From assembly GCA_937936785.1 (NCBI GenBank), contig CALDDQ010000003.1:50461-114460 (forward strand): a DNA stretch of 64,000 nt. Direction: 5' to 3'. Under the pieces are notes generated by a model. The model was not told the DNA's origin, did not search any database, and saw nothing but the letters and a program-made list of their open reading frames with translations. The translations under genes were made by a program, and so were the position numbers. Shown here in pieces: positions 26,454 through 35,552 of this stretch. Within the stretch, counting starts at the first letter, position 1; each line of letters starts with the position of its first letter. Source of the DNA: an uncultured Endomicrobiia bacterium. GTDB lineage: Bacteria; Elusimicrobiota; Endomicrobiia; DTEH01.

Positions 26454-27188
26454 TCAAAACCGCCAATGATATGCCCAGTAAGGATAAAATACTAACAATC
26501 CTTCAGGAAAAATGTCTAAACCAAACTCTGCATTTGGTCCTTCAACACCAACTCTGGCAACAATCTTTTTATATTTTGGACCATAAGCCATCTGTGCTAT
26601 AACAGTTCTCTTTGATGAAACTGAAATTGTTATACCTGTAAAATAAAAAAAGTCGTCTACTTTAAAATTTATTTCTGAAAATTTAACATCACCAACAATC
26701 GCTACTGGAGAAGATAATTTTACACTTAATAATGAATTTGAATATTTCGCTCCTAAATAAACTGTTGAACTATCAAAAGTTTTGCTTAGTGTTAGTCCAT
26801 AGTAATAGTTTATACTTTCTGGAGTTGGTGCATTTTCTCCTTTAGGTATGAAGTCCAATGCTAAAATTTTGCCATACCCAGCTGAAAGTCCTACCTGAGG
26901 AATGTTCGCTGTCTCTTTATTAAACCTTGTTTTAAAACTTAAATTTCCAAAAGTAACCGGGAACAAAGTAGGAAATATACTTGTTCTTATACCAAACCAT
27001 TTTTTGTTCAAAGGAGAGACGTCTTCCATCATTTGTTCTAAACTAAAAAACAAGTCGCTCGGATTTTCTACAAAATTTAAAGCAAAATCTACTATTTCAG
27101 AAGGAACAGAAATAGTTTCAGAATAAACTTTCGTTATTAGAAATATTCCAAATAAGATTATTAAAAATTTGTTTTTAACTATTTTCAT
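26454..27188 (-). CDS. Small outer-membrane protein, first gene of the PorV/M6 operon
   Basis: A 244-residue protein with a signal peptide (MKIVKNKFLIILFGIFLITKVYS) and beta-rich body ending WRF, a barrel-type C-terminus. No family is recognised. ATG at 27188 is chosen over a TTG two codons upstream because GAGAAAG precedes it by 6 nt. The -10 box ends only 14 nt before this ATG, so the leader is very short. Directly upstream lie a TTGACA-17-TAAATT promoter and the second copy of the TGTGA-N6-TCACA operator, so this gene is the entry point for regulation of the following three genes. Confidence 0.65.
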   Translation of the reverse strand: MKIVKNKFLIILFGIFLITKVYSETISVPSEIVDFALNFVENPSDLFFSLEQMMEDVSPLNKKWFGIRTSIFPTLFPVTFGNLSFKTRFNKETANIPQVGLSAGYGKILALDFIPKGENAPTPESINYYYGLTLSKTFDSSTVYLGAKYSNSLLSVKLSSPVAIVGDVKFSEINFKVDDFFYFTGITISVSSKRTVIAQMAYGPKYKKIVARVGVEGPNAEFGLDIFPEGLLVFYPYWAYHWRF

Positions 27189-27202
27189 ATTCAACTTTCT
27201 CT

Positions 27203-27231
27203 AATTTACTAATTAATTTACTGTTTGTCAA
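27203..27231 (-). promoter_or_regulatory. Promoter of the OM protein/M6/PorV operon
   Basis: On the minus strand, a perfect TTGACA (27226-27231), a 17-nt spacer and TAAATT (27203-27208), ending 14 nt before the ATG. The TGTGA operator ends 4 nt upstream of the -35 box. Confidence 0.65.
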
Positions 27232-27235
27232 CAGG

Positions 27236-27251
27236 TGTGACAAAAATCACA
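27236..27251. promoter_or_regulatory. TGTGA-N6-TCACA operator (CRP/FNR- or Rex-like), copy 2
   Basis: TGTGA-CAAAAA-TCACA, identical over 17 bases to the site at 1121. Here the symmetry extends to GTGTGA...TCACAC (27235-27252). Its centre is about 47 nt upstream of the expected start point, so either class II-like activation or occlusion of the promoter is possible. Confidence 0.65.
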
Positions 27252-27263
27252 CAAAAAAAATTT

Positions 27264-27336
27264 TGCCCCCAACCGGATTTGAACCGGTGTCGCAGCCTTG
27301 AAAGGGCTGTGACCTAGGCCGCTAGTCGATGGGGGC
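27264..27336 (-). tRNA. tRNA-Glu (anticodon TTC)
   Basis: A 73-nt tRNA: acceptor GCCCCCA with TGGGGGC, discriminator A, anticodon stem CAGCC/GGCTG around loop CTTTCAA (anticodon TTC), T arm ACCGG-TTCAAAT-CCGGT. CCA is not encoded. A run of eight T follows 3 bases after the 3' end and may end the rnc transcript, just before the next operon's operator. Confidence 0.96.
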
Positions 27337-27379
27337 ATAAAAATATAAAATAAAACCTATTACAGTTCTAACCAAATCT

Positions 27380-28078
27380 TTAGTTAGAATCTTTACTTAA
27401 CTTTTTTAACGCAACTTTTGCACAAGACTGTTCCGCTTGTTTTTTAGTTTTTCCTTTGCCTTTACCAAAAATTTTTTCTCCTACCTTTACTACTGATTCA
27501 AATTCTTTGTCATGATCAGGTCCTGTCTCTTTAACGATTTCATAAACAGGCAAAATTTTAAACTTTTTTTGAACAATTTCTTGTAGCAAACTTTTATAAT
27601 CTTGAAATTCAAACTTAATTTCTTTGTTTAAAAATTTTTCTTCAAGAAACTTTTTACACGCATCTAATCCTTGATCTAAATATACCGCACCAAGTATCGC
27701 TTCAAAAAGGTTTGCTAATATGGAATCTTTCTTTTTTCCACCAGAAGATTCCTCTGCTGAACTTATAAAAACAACTCTACCTAAATTAAGTTCGCGTGAC
27801 CATTTAGCAAGTTGTTGTTTTGATACCAAAGTAGATTTTAACTTTGAAAGTTCACCTTCTTCTTTTTTGGGATACTTATTGTACAAAAAATCTGTAACAA
27901 CCAGTGACAAAACACTATCTCCTAAAAATTCTAATCGTTCGTTAAAAAAAGAACTTTTATTTTCTACTGCCCATGATTTATGTATCAAAGCCTGTTTCAA
28001 AATGTCTTTATTATTGATTTTTATCAAAAAAATTTTTTCTATTTCAGACAAATGTTTCTCTATCTTAGAATTAACCAT
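27380..28078 (-). CDS. rnc: Ribonuclease III
   Basis: A 232-residue double-strand-specific RNase that processes rRNA precursors. The RNase III signature ERLEFLGDSVLSL (about 43-55) contains the catalytic acidic residues, and the second acidic cluster is in LFEAILGAVYLDQG (about 123-136). The C-terminal third is a double-stranded RNA binding domain (DYKSLLQEIVQKK... KTKKQAEQSCAKVALKKL). It follows fabF by about 28 nt, the common acpP-fabF-rnc order. Confidence 0.96.
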   Translation of the reverse strand: MVNSKIEKHLSEIEKIFLIKINNKDILKQALIHKSWAVENKSSFFNERLEFLGDSVLSLVVTDFLYNKYPKKEEGELSKLKSTLVSKQQLAKWSRELNLGRVVFISSAEESSGGKKKDSILANLFEAILGAVYLDQGLDACKKFLEEKFLNKEIKFEFQDYKSLLQEIVQKKFKILPVYEIVKETGPDHDKEFESVVKVGEKIFGKGKGKTKKQAEQSCAKVALKKLSKDSN

Positions 28079-28106
28079 AAAAAATTTGCCATAAACCTAA
28101 TTTCTC

Positions 28107-29357
28107 TTACTCAAATCTTTTCACAACAATAACTGCGTTATGCCCACCAAAACCAAAATTGTTAGAAACTGCCACCTTAAACTCATAATCTCTTGCAACA
28201 TTAGGGACATAATCTAAATCACAATCAGGATCGGGAGTCTCATAGTTAATCGTAGGATGAACAAATTTGCCTTCCATAGACAGTAGTATAGCAGCTAACT
28301 CTGCTGCTCCCGCCGCTCCTAATAAGTGTCCTGTCATAGATTTTGTTGATGAAACAGGTATTTTATACGCAATATCGCCAAAGACTAATTTTATTGCTAA
28401 AGTTTCTATTTTATCATTAAATTCCGTTGAAGTCCCGTGTGCGTTTATATACCCTACGTCCTCTATATTAACTTTTGCATCTTCCAAAGCACGTCTTATA
28501 CACATTGATTGTGTAAAACCATCTTCCCGAGGGGCTGTTATATGAAACGCATCATCAGTAGCAGCATAGCCTGCAAGTTCGGCATAAATTTTTGCACCAC
28601 GTTTTTTTGCATGTTCTAAAGTTTCCAACACAAACATTGCCGAACCTTCTCCCATAACAAATCCATCCCGGTTCTTGTCAAAAGGACGGCTGGCTTTTTG
28701 TGGTTCATCATTACGTTGTGATAACGCACGAGCAGCACAAAATCCTCCTAACCCTACCGGCGTAATTGTAGCTTCTGCACCACCACAGATTATAACATCT
28801 GCATCACCATAACGAATCAACCTTAATGCATCGCCAAGAGCATGGTTTGATGAAGCACAAGCAGATGTAACAGCATAGTTTATACCTGTTAACCCATAAT
28901 AAATTGCAATTTCACCTGCACAAATGTTTGAAATTTGCATCGGGATAAGAAATGGGCTAATTCTGCCAGGACCTTTTTGCAGAAGTACTGTATGTTCACG
29001 TTCTATTGTTGACAATCCACCAATCCCAGAACCAAGTATAACACCAACACGTGACAAATCTTCTTTTGCAAAATCTATCCCTGAATCTTCAACTGCCATT
29101 TTTGCTGCCGCAAAACCAAACTGGCAAAACCTATCCATTCTACGAACCTTCTTTTTATCTATGTAAATCTCTGGATTAAAATTTTTTACCTCAGCAGCAA
29201 TGCGTGTTGTAAATTCAGATGTATCAAAAGATGTTATTTGTCCAACACCACTTTTGCCAGATTTAATTGCAGATAAAAATTCTTCTTTCCCAATACCTAC
29301 AGGAGTAATCACTCCCATCCCTGTAATTACAACTTGTTCTCTGAAATTTTCTCCCAT
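28107..29357 (-). CDS. fabF: 3-oxoacyl-ACP synthase II
   Basis: A 416-residue condensing enzyme that elongates acyl-ACP with malonyl-ACP. The active-site Cys is in TSACASSNHALGDA (about 165), and the two catalytic His are in NAHGTSTEFND and SMTGHLLGAAGA. The N-terminal VVITGMGVITPVG is typical. It follows acpP by 36 nt inside the fatty-acid operon and acts in the cytoplasm on ACP thioesters. Confidence 0.97.
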   Translation of the reverse strand: MGENFREQVVITGMGVITPVGIGKEEFLSAIKSGKSGVGQITSFDTSEFTTRIAAEVKNFNPEIYIDKKKVRRMDRFCQFGFAAAKMAVEDSGIDFAKEDLSRVGVILGSGIGGLSTIEREHTVLLQKGPGRISPFLIPMQISNICAGEIAIYYGLTGINYAVTSACASSNHALGDALRLIRYGDADVIICGGAEATITPVGLGGFCAARALSQRNDEPQKASRPFDKNRDGFVMGEGSAMFVLETLEHAKKRGAKIYAELAGYAATDDAFHITAPREDGFTQSMCIRRALEDAKVNIEDVGYINAHGTSTEFNDKIETLAIKLVFGDIAYKIPVSSTKSMTGHLLGAAGAAELAAILLSMEGKFVHPTINYETPDPDCDLDYVPNVARDYEFKVAVSNNFGFGGHNAVIVVKRFE

Positions 29358-29393
29358 AAAATTTTTAATTTAAACCTCTAAAAATTATAGTGT

Positions 29394-29636
29394 TTACTTG
29401 TTCAATTTTGTTTTTATGTAATCTAATACTTGTCCTACAGTTTGAATTTTTTCTGCATCTTCATCTGGGATTTCCACCCCAAACTGTTCTTCAAGTGCCA
29501 TTACCAATTCTACCGTATCAAGAGAATCTGCACCTAAATCGTTTACAAAAGATGCCTGTGGTGTAATCTCTTGCAAATCTACCCCTAAAGTTTCTGCTAT
29601 TATAGATTTTACTTTCGCTTCGATATCTTCTGTCAT
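29394..29636 (-). CDS. acpP: Acyl carrier protein
   Basis: An 80-residue acidic four-helix protein. The phosphopantetheine attachment Ser is in [13 protein letters not shown] (Ser about 37). It carries the growing acyl chain between FabD, FabH, FabG and FabF, all encoded alongside. It has an exceptionally good translation start (AGGAGG 6 nt before the ATG) and its own promoter, in line with the large amounts of ACP needed. Confidence 0.98.
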   Translation of the reverse strand: MTEDIEAKVKSIIAETLGVDLQEITPQASFVNDLGADSLDTVELVMALEEQFGVEIPDEDAEKIQTVGQVLDYIKTKLNK

Positions 29637-29664
29637 ACATTTCCTCCTAATTTAATTTTTTATT

Positions 29665-29693
29665 TAGTTAACAAAATATTTTTTTGTTGTCAA
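29665..29693 (-). promoter_or_regulatory. Internal promoter for acpP-fabF-rnc
   Basis: On the minus strand, TTGACA (29688-29693), a 17-nt spacer and TAACTA (29665-29670) in the 140-nt gap between fabG and acpP. Upstream of it a short hairpin GAGAA-AGG-TTCTC can form. Confidence 0.65.
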
Positions 29694-29776
29694 GTATTTT
29701 TTTAATTTTTTTATTTTTACTATTTAATGAGAACCTTTCTCTCTGGAACATAATATTATATTTTTTTTTGTAATAA

Positions 29777-30526
29777 TTACATATACATTCCACCATTAAC
29801 AGAAATAACTTGACCTGTTATATAACTTGATTCTTCTATTGATAAAAACCAAACTGCATTTGCAACATCTTCTGGTTCACCTAAACGATTCACAGGAATA
29901 ACATCAGTTAATTTTTTTCTTTGTTCTTCACTAAGAGCATCTGTCATACGCGTTTTTATAAAACCTGGTGCTACTGCATTTACCAAAATTCCACGTGAAG
30001 ATAATTCTTTTGCAACAGTTTTTGTCAACGCAATAAGACCACCTTTTGAAGCAGAATAATTTGCTTGACCAGCGTTTCCCATCAAACCTACAACCGATGC
30101 TATGTTTATAATTCTACCTGATCGTTGTTTCATCATAAATCTGGATACCGCTTTTATACAATTAAATGAACCTTTTAAATTTATATTTAATACTTTATCC
30201 CAATCTTCTTCACTCATTCTTAAAATCAAATTATCTTTTGTAATACCAGCATTATTAACTAAAATATCAATCTTACCAAATTTTTCTATAGTAACATTTA
30301 TAAACTCTTCTACCTCTTTGTAGTTACTAACATCTACTTTGAAAACAAGAGTAGAAATTAAATGCTGGTTTTCCAGTTCTTTTGCTGTTTGACTTGCAAC
30401 TTCTAAGTTTACATCTACCAAAACTAAGTTTGCTCCTTCAATTGCAAGTTTTGTCGCTATACTTTTACCAATACCTTGTGCACCACCTGTGATTATTGCT
30501 ACCTTATTTTTTAACCTTTTTTCCAT
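29777..30526 (-). CDS. fabG: 3-oxoacyl-ACP reductase
   Basis: A 249-residue short-chain dehydrogenase that reduces 3-oxoacyl-ACP with NADPH. The nucleotide motif is TGGAQGIGKSIA (about 14-25), NNAG follows at about 90, and the catalytic Ser, Tyr and Lys are in NIASVVG and YSASKGG (about 155-161). A good AGGAG Shine-Dalgarno precedes the ATG. It sits between fabD and acpP as in most fab operons. Confidence 0.96.
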   Translation of the reverse strand: MEKRLKNKVAIITGGAQGIGKSIATKLAIEGANLVLVDVNLEVASQTAKELENQHLISTLVFKVDVSNYKEVEEFINVTIEKFGKIDILVNNAGITKDNLILRMSEEDWDKVLNINLKGSFNCIKAVSRFMMKQRSGRIINIASVVGLMGNAGQANYSASKGGLIALTKTVAKELSSRGILVNAVAPGFIKTRMTDALSEEQRKKLTDVIPVNRLGEPEDVANAVWFLSIEESSYITGQVISVNGGMYM

Positions 30527-30587
30527 AAAAAATCTCCTAAATCTTTCTAAATATGTATCGCTCTATAACTATAATTTTATCTAAACT

Positions 30588-31541
30588 TTATGAAATATTG
30601 TTATTGCAACAAGATTTTAAAAAATTTTCTAACGAACTAACATTCTCAACATTTGCTACTTTAAGTTTTTTATCTATTTTCTTTATCATTCCACTTAACA
30701 CTCGTCCAGGACCACACTCCAAAAATAAGTCAACTTTATCTTTCATATAATTTACACTATCTTCCCACAAAACTGGATGATTAATCTGTTTGCTTAAACA
30801 ATATTTTATTTCATCCTTATCTGTATGTGGTTTTGCATCATAGTTTGATACAAGTTTAATAAGTGCATTATTTAACTCTTGTTTGTCAAGTGAATCAAAA
30901 AAAATTTTTTGTGCATCATCCATTAACGAAGAATGGAATGCTCCAGAAACATTTAATTTTAAATTTTTTATGTTTTTCTCATTTAGAATTTTTGATAGTT
31001 CATTAACTCCGGACACTGTCCCTGCTACAACTATTTGTCCTGGACAATTGAAATTAACCGGTTCAACAAAATAATCTCTAGAAGTTAAATCTTTACATAA
31101 AGATATTATATCTTCTTTTAAAATTCCTAACACAGCTAACATTGAACCAGGATTAGTTTTTCCAACATCAGCCATAATTTTTCCACGAATAGAAACAAGT
31201 TTTAATGTTTGTTCAAAGTTCAATGCCCCAGAAGCATATAACGCACTATATTCACCCAAACTATGTCCTGCAACAAATTCAATTTCGTTCTTAATATTAG
31301 GAAATTTTAACTTTAATACTTCATAACAAATTATTGAAGTCAAAAATATAGCCGGTTGAGTATAATTTGTCTGTAACAAAAATTCTTCCGGTCCTTTAAA
31401 AATTAGTTCTTTTATATCATAACCTAAAATTTCGTTTGCAATACTGTAATAGTCTCTTATCTCATAAAAATTGTCATATAACTCTTTACCCATACCAACC
31501 GTTTGTGTTCCCTGTCCTGGAAATACTATCGCTAATTTCAT
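30588..31541 (-). CDS. fabD: Malonyl-CoA:ACP transacylase
   Basis: A 317-residue acyltransferase that loads malonate onto ACP. It has the N-terminal FPGQGTQTVGMG, the nucleophile elbow GHSLGEYSAL (Ser about 93), and the catalytic His in GAFHSSLM (about 203). It follows fabH by 35 nt and precedes fabG. Confidence 0.96.
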   Translation of the reverse strand: MKLAIVFPGQGTQTVGMGKELYDNFYEIRDYYSIANEILGYDIKELIFKGPEEFLLQTNYTQPAIFLTSIICYEVLKLKFPNIKNEIEFVAGHSLGEYSALYASGALNFEQTLKLVSIRGKIMADVGKTNPGSMLAVLGILKEDIISLCKDLTSRDYFVEPVNFNCPGQIVVAGTVSGVNELSKILNEKNIKNLKLNVSGAFHSSLMDDAQKIFFDSLDKQELNNALIKLVSNYDAKPHTDKDEIKYCLSKQINHPVLWEDSVNYMKDKVDLFLECGPGRVLSGMIKKIDKKLKVANVENVSSLENFLKSCCNNNIS

Positions 31542-31576
31542 TTTGGCATTCCTCTATCTTATTTTTTTACATTTCA

Positions 31577-32572
31577 TCATAGTCTTACTACACACGACGC
31601 CCAGGTAAATCCTGCTCCAAAAGATATTAAACAAACCTTTGACCCTTTTTTAACTCTTCCTTCATCAATAGCTTCACTTAGTCCTATAATAGTCGTAGCT
31701 GAAGACATATTTCCATACTTTTGTACATTGACAAAAATTTTCTCAGGTTCAATTTCTACTCGTTCCCCAACAGCGTTTATTATTCTTAAATTAGCTTGAT
31801 GTGGAATTAGTAAATCTAAATCTTTCGTTTTAATACCAGCAAGTTCACAAGCTTTTTTTGCTGATTCTACCATTTTTGTCACTGCAACTTTAAAAACTTC
31901 TTTTCCACTCATTATTATAGTGTGCAAATTTTCTTTGACAGTTTTTTCTGAAGCAGGCATTCTGGATCCACCAGCAGGAATATACAATAAATCCGAATAT
32001 TTACCATCAGCACCTAAAAATACTGATAAAATAGAATTTTCATTTTTATCCTCAGTTTTTGATAATATCATTGCACCAGCTCCGTCCCCAAACAAAACAC
32101 ATGTTGTTCTATCTTTCCAATTAGTAAACTTTGACATTGTCTCTGCACCTATTAACAAAACATTATTGCATAATCCAGATTTTATCATACTTGTAACTAT
32201 AGCAATACCATAAACAAATCCACTACATGCAGCTGATATATCAAACGCAAAAAGTTCTTTTTGAATATTAAGTTTTTTTTGAACTATACACGCAGTAGAT
32301 GGAAAAAGCATATCAGGCGTAATAGTTGCTACAACAATCGCATCTAAATCTTCTGCTGAAATATTAGCTTTTTGTAGAACATCTTTTGCAGCTAATGTTG
32401 CTATATCGCTTGTAGAAAAAGTTTCTTCTACAATATGTCTTTCTTTAATACCTGTTCGTGTAGTAATCCACTCATCTGTTGTATCAACCATTTTCTCTAA
32501 ATTAAAATTTGTCAATATCTTCGGTGGAATGTATGTCCCTGTAGCTGTTATCTTTACATAATTTTCTTTCAT
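31577..32572 (-). CDS. fabH: 3-oxoacyl-ACP synthase III
   Basis: A 331-residue initiating condensing enzyme that joins acetyl-CoA (or a branched primer) and malonyl-ACP. The catalytic triad is visible: Cys in DISAACSGFVYG (about 115), His in IPHQANLRI (about 258) and Asn in YGNMSSATT (about 288, where most have GNTS). It lies 9 nt after plsX. Confidence 0.96.
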   Translation of the reverse strand: MKENYVKITATGTYIPPKILTNFNLEKMVDTTDEWITTRTGIKERHIVEETFSTSDIATLAAKDVLQKANISAEDLDAIVVATITPDMLFPSTACIVQKKLNIQKELFAFDISAACSGFVYGIAIVTSMIKSGLCNNVLLIGAETMSKFTNWKDRTTCVLFGDGAGAMILSKTEDKNENSILSVFLGADGKYSDLLYIPAGGSRMPASEKTVKENLHTIIMSGKEVFKVAVTKMVESAKKACELAGIKTKDLDLLIPHQANLRIINAVGERVEIEPEKIFVNVQKYGNMSSATTIIGLSEAIDEGRVKKGSKVCLISFGAGFTWASCVVRL

Positions 32573-32581
32573 TATAAAAAT

Positions 32582-33592
32582 TTATTCTCCATTAAAATAT
32601 TTTGTTATCATTGCATTAACATTTTTTTCTACTAACTGTTTTGCAGTTTTTATTGCATTTTTTATAGCTTTGTCATTTGATCTACCATGACAAATAAGGC
32701 ATACCTTTTCTAATCCTAACAATGGTGCTCCACCATACTCTGTGAAATCAAACCGTTTTTTAAGTTTTCTCATAGCATTCCATACAAATGGTAACGCAAC
32801 AAATGTCAAAGGATGTTTTTTTAATGTGTCTTTGATAGATTTTAATAACATGCTTGCAACACCTTCACCAAATTTTAGCACAATATTGCCAACAAAACCA
32901 TCACAAACTACAACATCTGCCTCGCCCCAAGGAATATCTTTACCTTCAATATTTCCTATAAAATTAAGTTTGCTGTTTTTTAATATTTCGTAAGATTCGT
33001 TTATTAACAAATTTCCTTTACCTTCCTCATGACCTATAGTAAGTAAACCTACTTTAGGATTTTCATTACACATAATACTCCTGCAATACGCATCACCCAT
33101 GTAAGCAAAATCTAAAAGCTGTTTCGGTTTGCAATCAACATTTGCTCCTGCATCTAACATTACACACCTACCTTTTAAAGTAGGCAAAACAGTAGAAATT
33201 GCTGGTCTATCAATACCTTTTATTTTGCTCAAATTAGTCAAAGCAAATCCTGCAACTGCACCTGAATTACCCGCTGATACAAAAGCGTCTACTAAACCAT
33301 CTTTTAACATTTTTATACCAATAGCTATTGTAGAATTTTTTTTATTCCGAAGAGCTTTTGACGGTTGTTCGTTCATATCAACAAACTCTTTAACATCAAC
33401 AATTTCTAATCTTTCAACTACATTTTTAGGATAAATAATGTTTTCTTTAATCCTTTTTTCAATAATATCTTTTGGTCCTGTTAAAATAACTTTCAAATCT
33501 TTAAATTCTAACAACGCCTGCAGTGCGCCATCTACATTCATCTGAGGGACATTTTTGTCTCCTCCCATTGAATCTACTAGTATTTTTATCAT
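32582..33592 (-). CDS. plsX: Phosphate acyltransferase PlsX
   Basis: A 336-residue enzyme making acyl-phosphate from acyl-ACP as the first step towards phosphatidic acid in the PlsX/PlsY route. The start KILVDSMGGDKNVPQMNVDGA is family-specific, and SAGNSGAV and GFVGNIVLKFGEGV are further conserved blocks. It sits between rpmF (3-nt gap) and fabH, the classic rpmF-plsX-fabH order. Confidence 0.96.
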   Translation of the reverse strand: MIKILVDSMGGDKNVPQMNVDGALQALLEFKDLKVILTGPKDIIEKRIKENIIYPKNVVERLEIVDVKEFVDMNEQPSKALRNKKNSTIAIGIKMLKDGLVDAFVSAGNSGAVAGFALTNLSKIKGIDRPAISTVLPTLKGRCVMLDAGANVDCKPKQLLDFAYMGDAYCRSIMCNENPKVGLLTIGHEEGKGNLLINESYEILKNSKLNFIGNIEGKDIPWGEADVVVCDGFVGNIVLKFGEGVASMLLKSIKDTLKKHPLTFVALPFVWNAMRKLKKRFDFTEYGGAPLLGLEKVCLICHGRSNDKAIKNAIKTAKQLVEKNVNAMITKYFNGE

Positions 33593-33595
33593 AAA

Positions 33596-33805
33596 TTATT
33601 TTTGTGTATCTTCTTGTTTCTTAGTTTTTACTTTTTTACTTACCCAAAGTTCTCCTTTGTAATACCCACAATTAGGACAAATTCTATGTGGTAATTTATA
33701 ACTACCACATTGCGGACATTTTACCGTGTTCGGCCGCACAACTTTCCACTGAGCACGGCGCATCCTTGTTCTCATGTTTGAATGATGTTTTTTTGGATTT
33801 GGCAT
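33596..33805 (-). CDS. rpmF: Ribosomal protein L32
   Basis: A 69-residue basic protein. The start MPNPKKHHSNMRTRMRRAQW is the L32 hallmark and CPQCGSYKLPHRICPNCG is the zinc-binding four-Cys form. It is a 50S subunit protein. DUF177 lies upstream and plsX downstream, a widely conserved trio. Confidence 0.98.
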   Translation of the reverse strand: MPNPKKHHSNMRTRMRRAQWKVVRPNTVKCPQCGSYKLPHRICPNCGYYKGELWVSKKVKTKKQEDTQK

Positions 33806-33860
33806 AATATTACTCCTAATTTTAATTACGTCTTTTATTTAAAAATTTCTTACTAAAAAC

Positions 33861-34283
33861 TTATCCACAGATACACCTTTCTTTATTTAAATTTGTTCTA
33901 CATTTTACACAAAAACCTTTACAATCTTCTTTACACAATATTTTTATTGGAAAACTGTTCAGCACACATTCACGAACTCTTACATTCAAATCAATTTCTC
34001 TGTTTTTAATTTCCTGACTCTCAAGTTCAAAATAATCGTTAACTTTAATTCTTAAATCTTTACAAAATTCTTCACCACATCGATCACAAACAAAATTCAT
34101 CTCACCAGATATCAAACCTTCTAATTTAAAACTCGGTACTGTTCCATTAACACAACATAAAACCAAACTTATTTTTAATGGTCCTTTAGAAGTACCCCTA
34201 TCTTCATTTCTTTCAAACTGTAAATCCTCATATTCTATAACTAACTTCTGTTCTTTCTGTAGCCTGTCAAGTGAAATTCTCAT
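33861..34283 (-). CDS. DUF177 (YceD-like) protein
   Basis: A 140-residue protein. The central CDRCGEEFC and the C-terminal DCKGFCVKCRTNLN...CICG are the Cys-rich pattern of the DUF177/YceD family, which is nearly always upstream of rpmF and has been linked to 23S rRNA accumulation in other bacteria. The four-Cys C-terminus probably binds zinc. There is no Shine-Dalgarno. It leads the rpmF-plsX-fab series. Confidence 0.9.
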   Translation of the reverse strand: MRISLDRLQKEQKLVIEYEDLQFERNEDRGTSKGPLKISLVLCCVNGTVPSFKLEGLISGEMNFVCDRCGEEFCKDLRIKVNDYFELESQEIKNREIDLNVRVRECVLNSFPIKILCKEDCKGFCVKCRTNLNKERCICG

Positions 34284-34340
34284 AATAAAATTTTAGAGTT
34301 GTCTTATACAATTGAAAAAATTGTTTGTCAATGGTTTGTG

Positions 34341-35525
34341 TTAATTTTCTTTTTGAACTAATTTTTTAGTAAACATTGCTATCATAACTTCTTCATCTGT
34401 TCTTATTGATAAAACTTTAATTTTTGATTTTCTAGAAGAAATTATACCATCTTTCCCTACACAACTTTCATTAGATTTGTTATCTAATATTATACCTAAT
34501 TTATCCATATCTTTTAAAACTTCTTTTCTTACTAAATATGAATTTTCTCCAATTCCTGCAGAAAAAATTATTGCGTCTACACCATTCAATATACCTAAAT
34601 ATGCACAAATATATTTTTTTACAGTATAACAAAAAATTTTAAATGCCAATTCTGCACGAAAATTTTTTTTCATCTCATCAATTATTTTTCGCATATCATT
34701 TGAAATACCTGATATACCAAATAAACCACTCTGTTTATTTAATATAATACTGGCTTCTTTTGGAGTTATTCCTTCTAAAATCTGTATATAAGGTACTATC
34801 TCCGGATCTATATCTCCAGTCCTGGTTCCCATCATTACACCCGCTGCCGGTGTAAAACCCATTGAAGTATCTACACTTTTACCATATTTTATTGCAGAAA
34901 TACTTGAACCATTACCTAAATGACACGTTATAATTTTTATTTTTTCTACTTTTTTTCTTAAAATTTCTGCAGTCTTCAACATCAAATAATAATGTGAAGT
35001 ACCATGAAAACCATACTTTTTAATCTTATATTTTTCATAATATTTATATGGTAATGGATAAATTGCTGCTTCTATAGGAATTGTTTGAAAAAATGCTGTA
35101 TCAAATACTGCAATATTAGGAATTTTAGGCAAAAAATTTTCTATTGCGTTAATTCCGGCTAAATGATGTGGATTATGTAACGGTGCCATGGGTATACATT
35201 CTTCAATATCTTTTTTAACATCATCGTTAACAATAACCGGTAACGAATATTTGTCCCCACCATGTACAACTCGATGTCCTACAGCATTTACATTTTTTAT
35301 CCCACTCTGAGGCAAAAGTTCTTCAATTAAAATTTTAATTCCTACTTCATGTGTTGGTATTGAAACAACATTTTTATACTTAACATTTTTCTGTGGTAAT
35401 TCATAGTTAACAATTGCATCATTACCACCTATACGTTCAATTAAACCTTTAATTATTTTATGTTCTTCATTAAACAAAGCAAATTTTATACTTGAAGAAC
35501 CACAGTTTAGTACTAATATGTTCAT
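34341..35525 (-). CDS. ackA: Acetate kinase
   Basis: A 394-residue ASKHA-fold kinase that makes ATP from acetyl phosphate in fermentation. It shows NILVLNCGSSSIKFALF at the start, GHRVVHGG (about 87), FHGTSHYY (about 178) and the DTSMGFTPAAGVMMGTRTGDIDP block (about 217-239). No phosphotransacetylase gene is next to it in this window. It is 27 nt downstream of isocitrate dehydrogenase on the same strand. Confidence 0.97.
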   Translation of the reverse strand: MNILVLNCGSSSIKFALFNEEHKIIKGLIERIGGNDAIVNYELPQKNVKYKNVVSIPTHEVGIKILIEELLPQSGIKNVNAVGHRVVHGGDKYSLPVIVNDDVKKDIEECIPMAPLHNPHHLAGINAIENFLPKIPNIAVFDTAFFQTIPIEAAIYPLPYKYYEKYKIKKYGFHGTSHYYLMLKTAEILRKKVEKIKIITCHLGNGSSISAIKYGKSVDTSMGFTPAAGVMMGTRTGDIDPEIVPYIQILEGITPKEASIILNKQSGLFGISGISNDMRKIIDEMKKNFRAELAFKIFCYTVKKYICAYLGILNGVDAIIFSAGIGENSYLVRKEVLKDMDKLGIILDNKSNESCVGKDGIISSRKSKIKVLSIRTDEEVMIAMFTKKLVQKEN

Positions 35526-35552
35526 TATACGCTATATATTTTTTGTCTAAAG

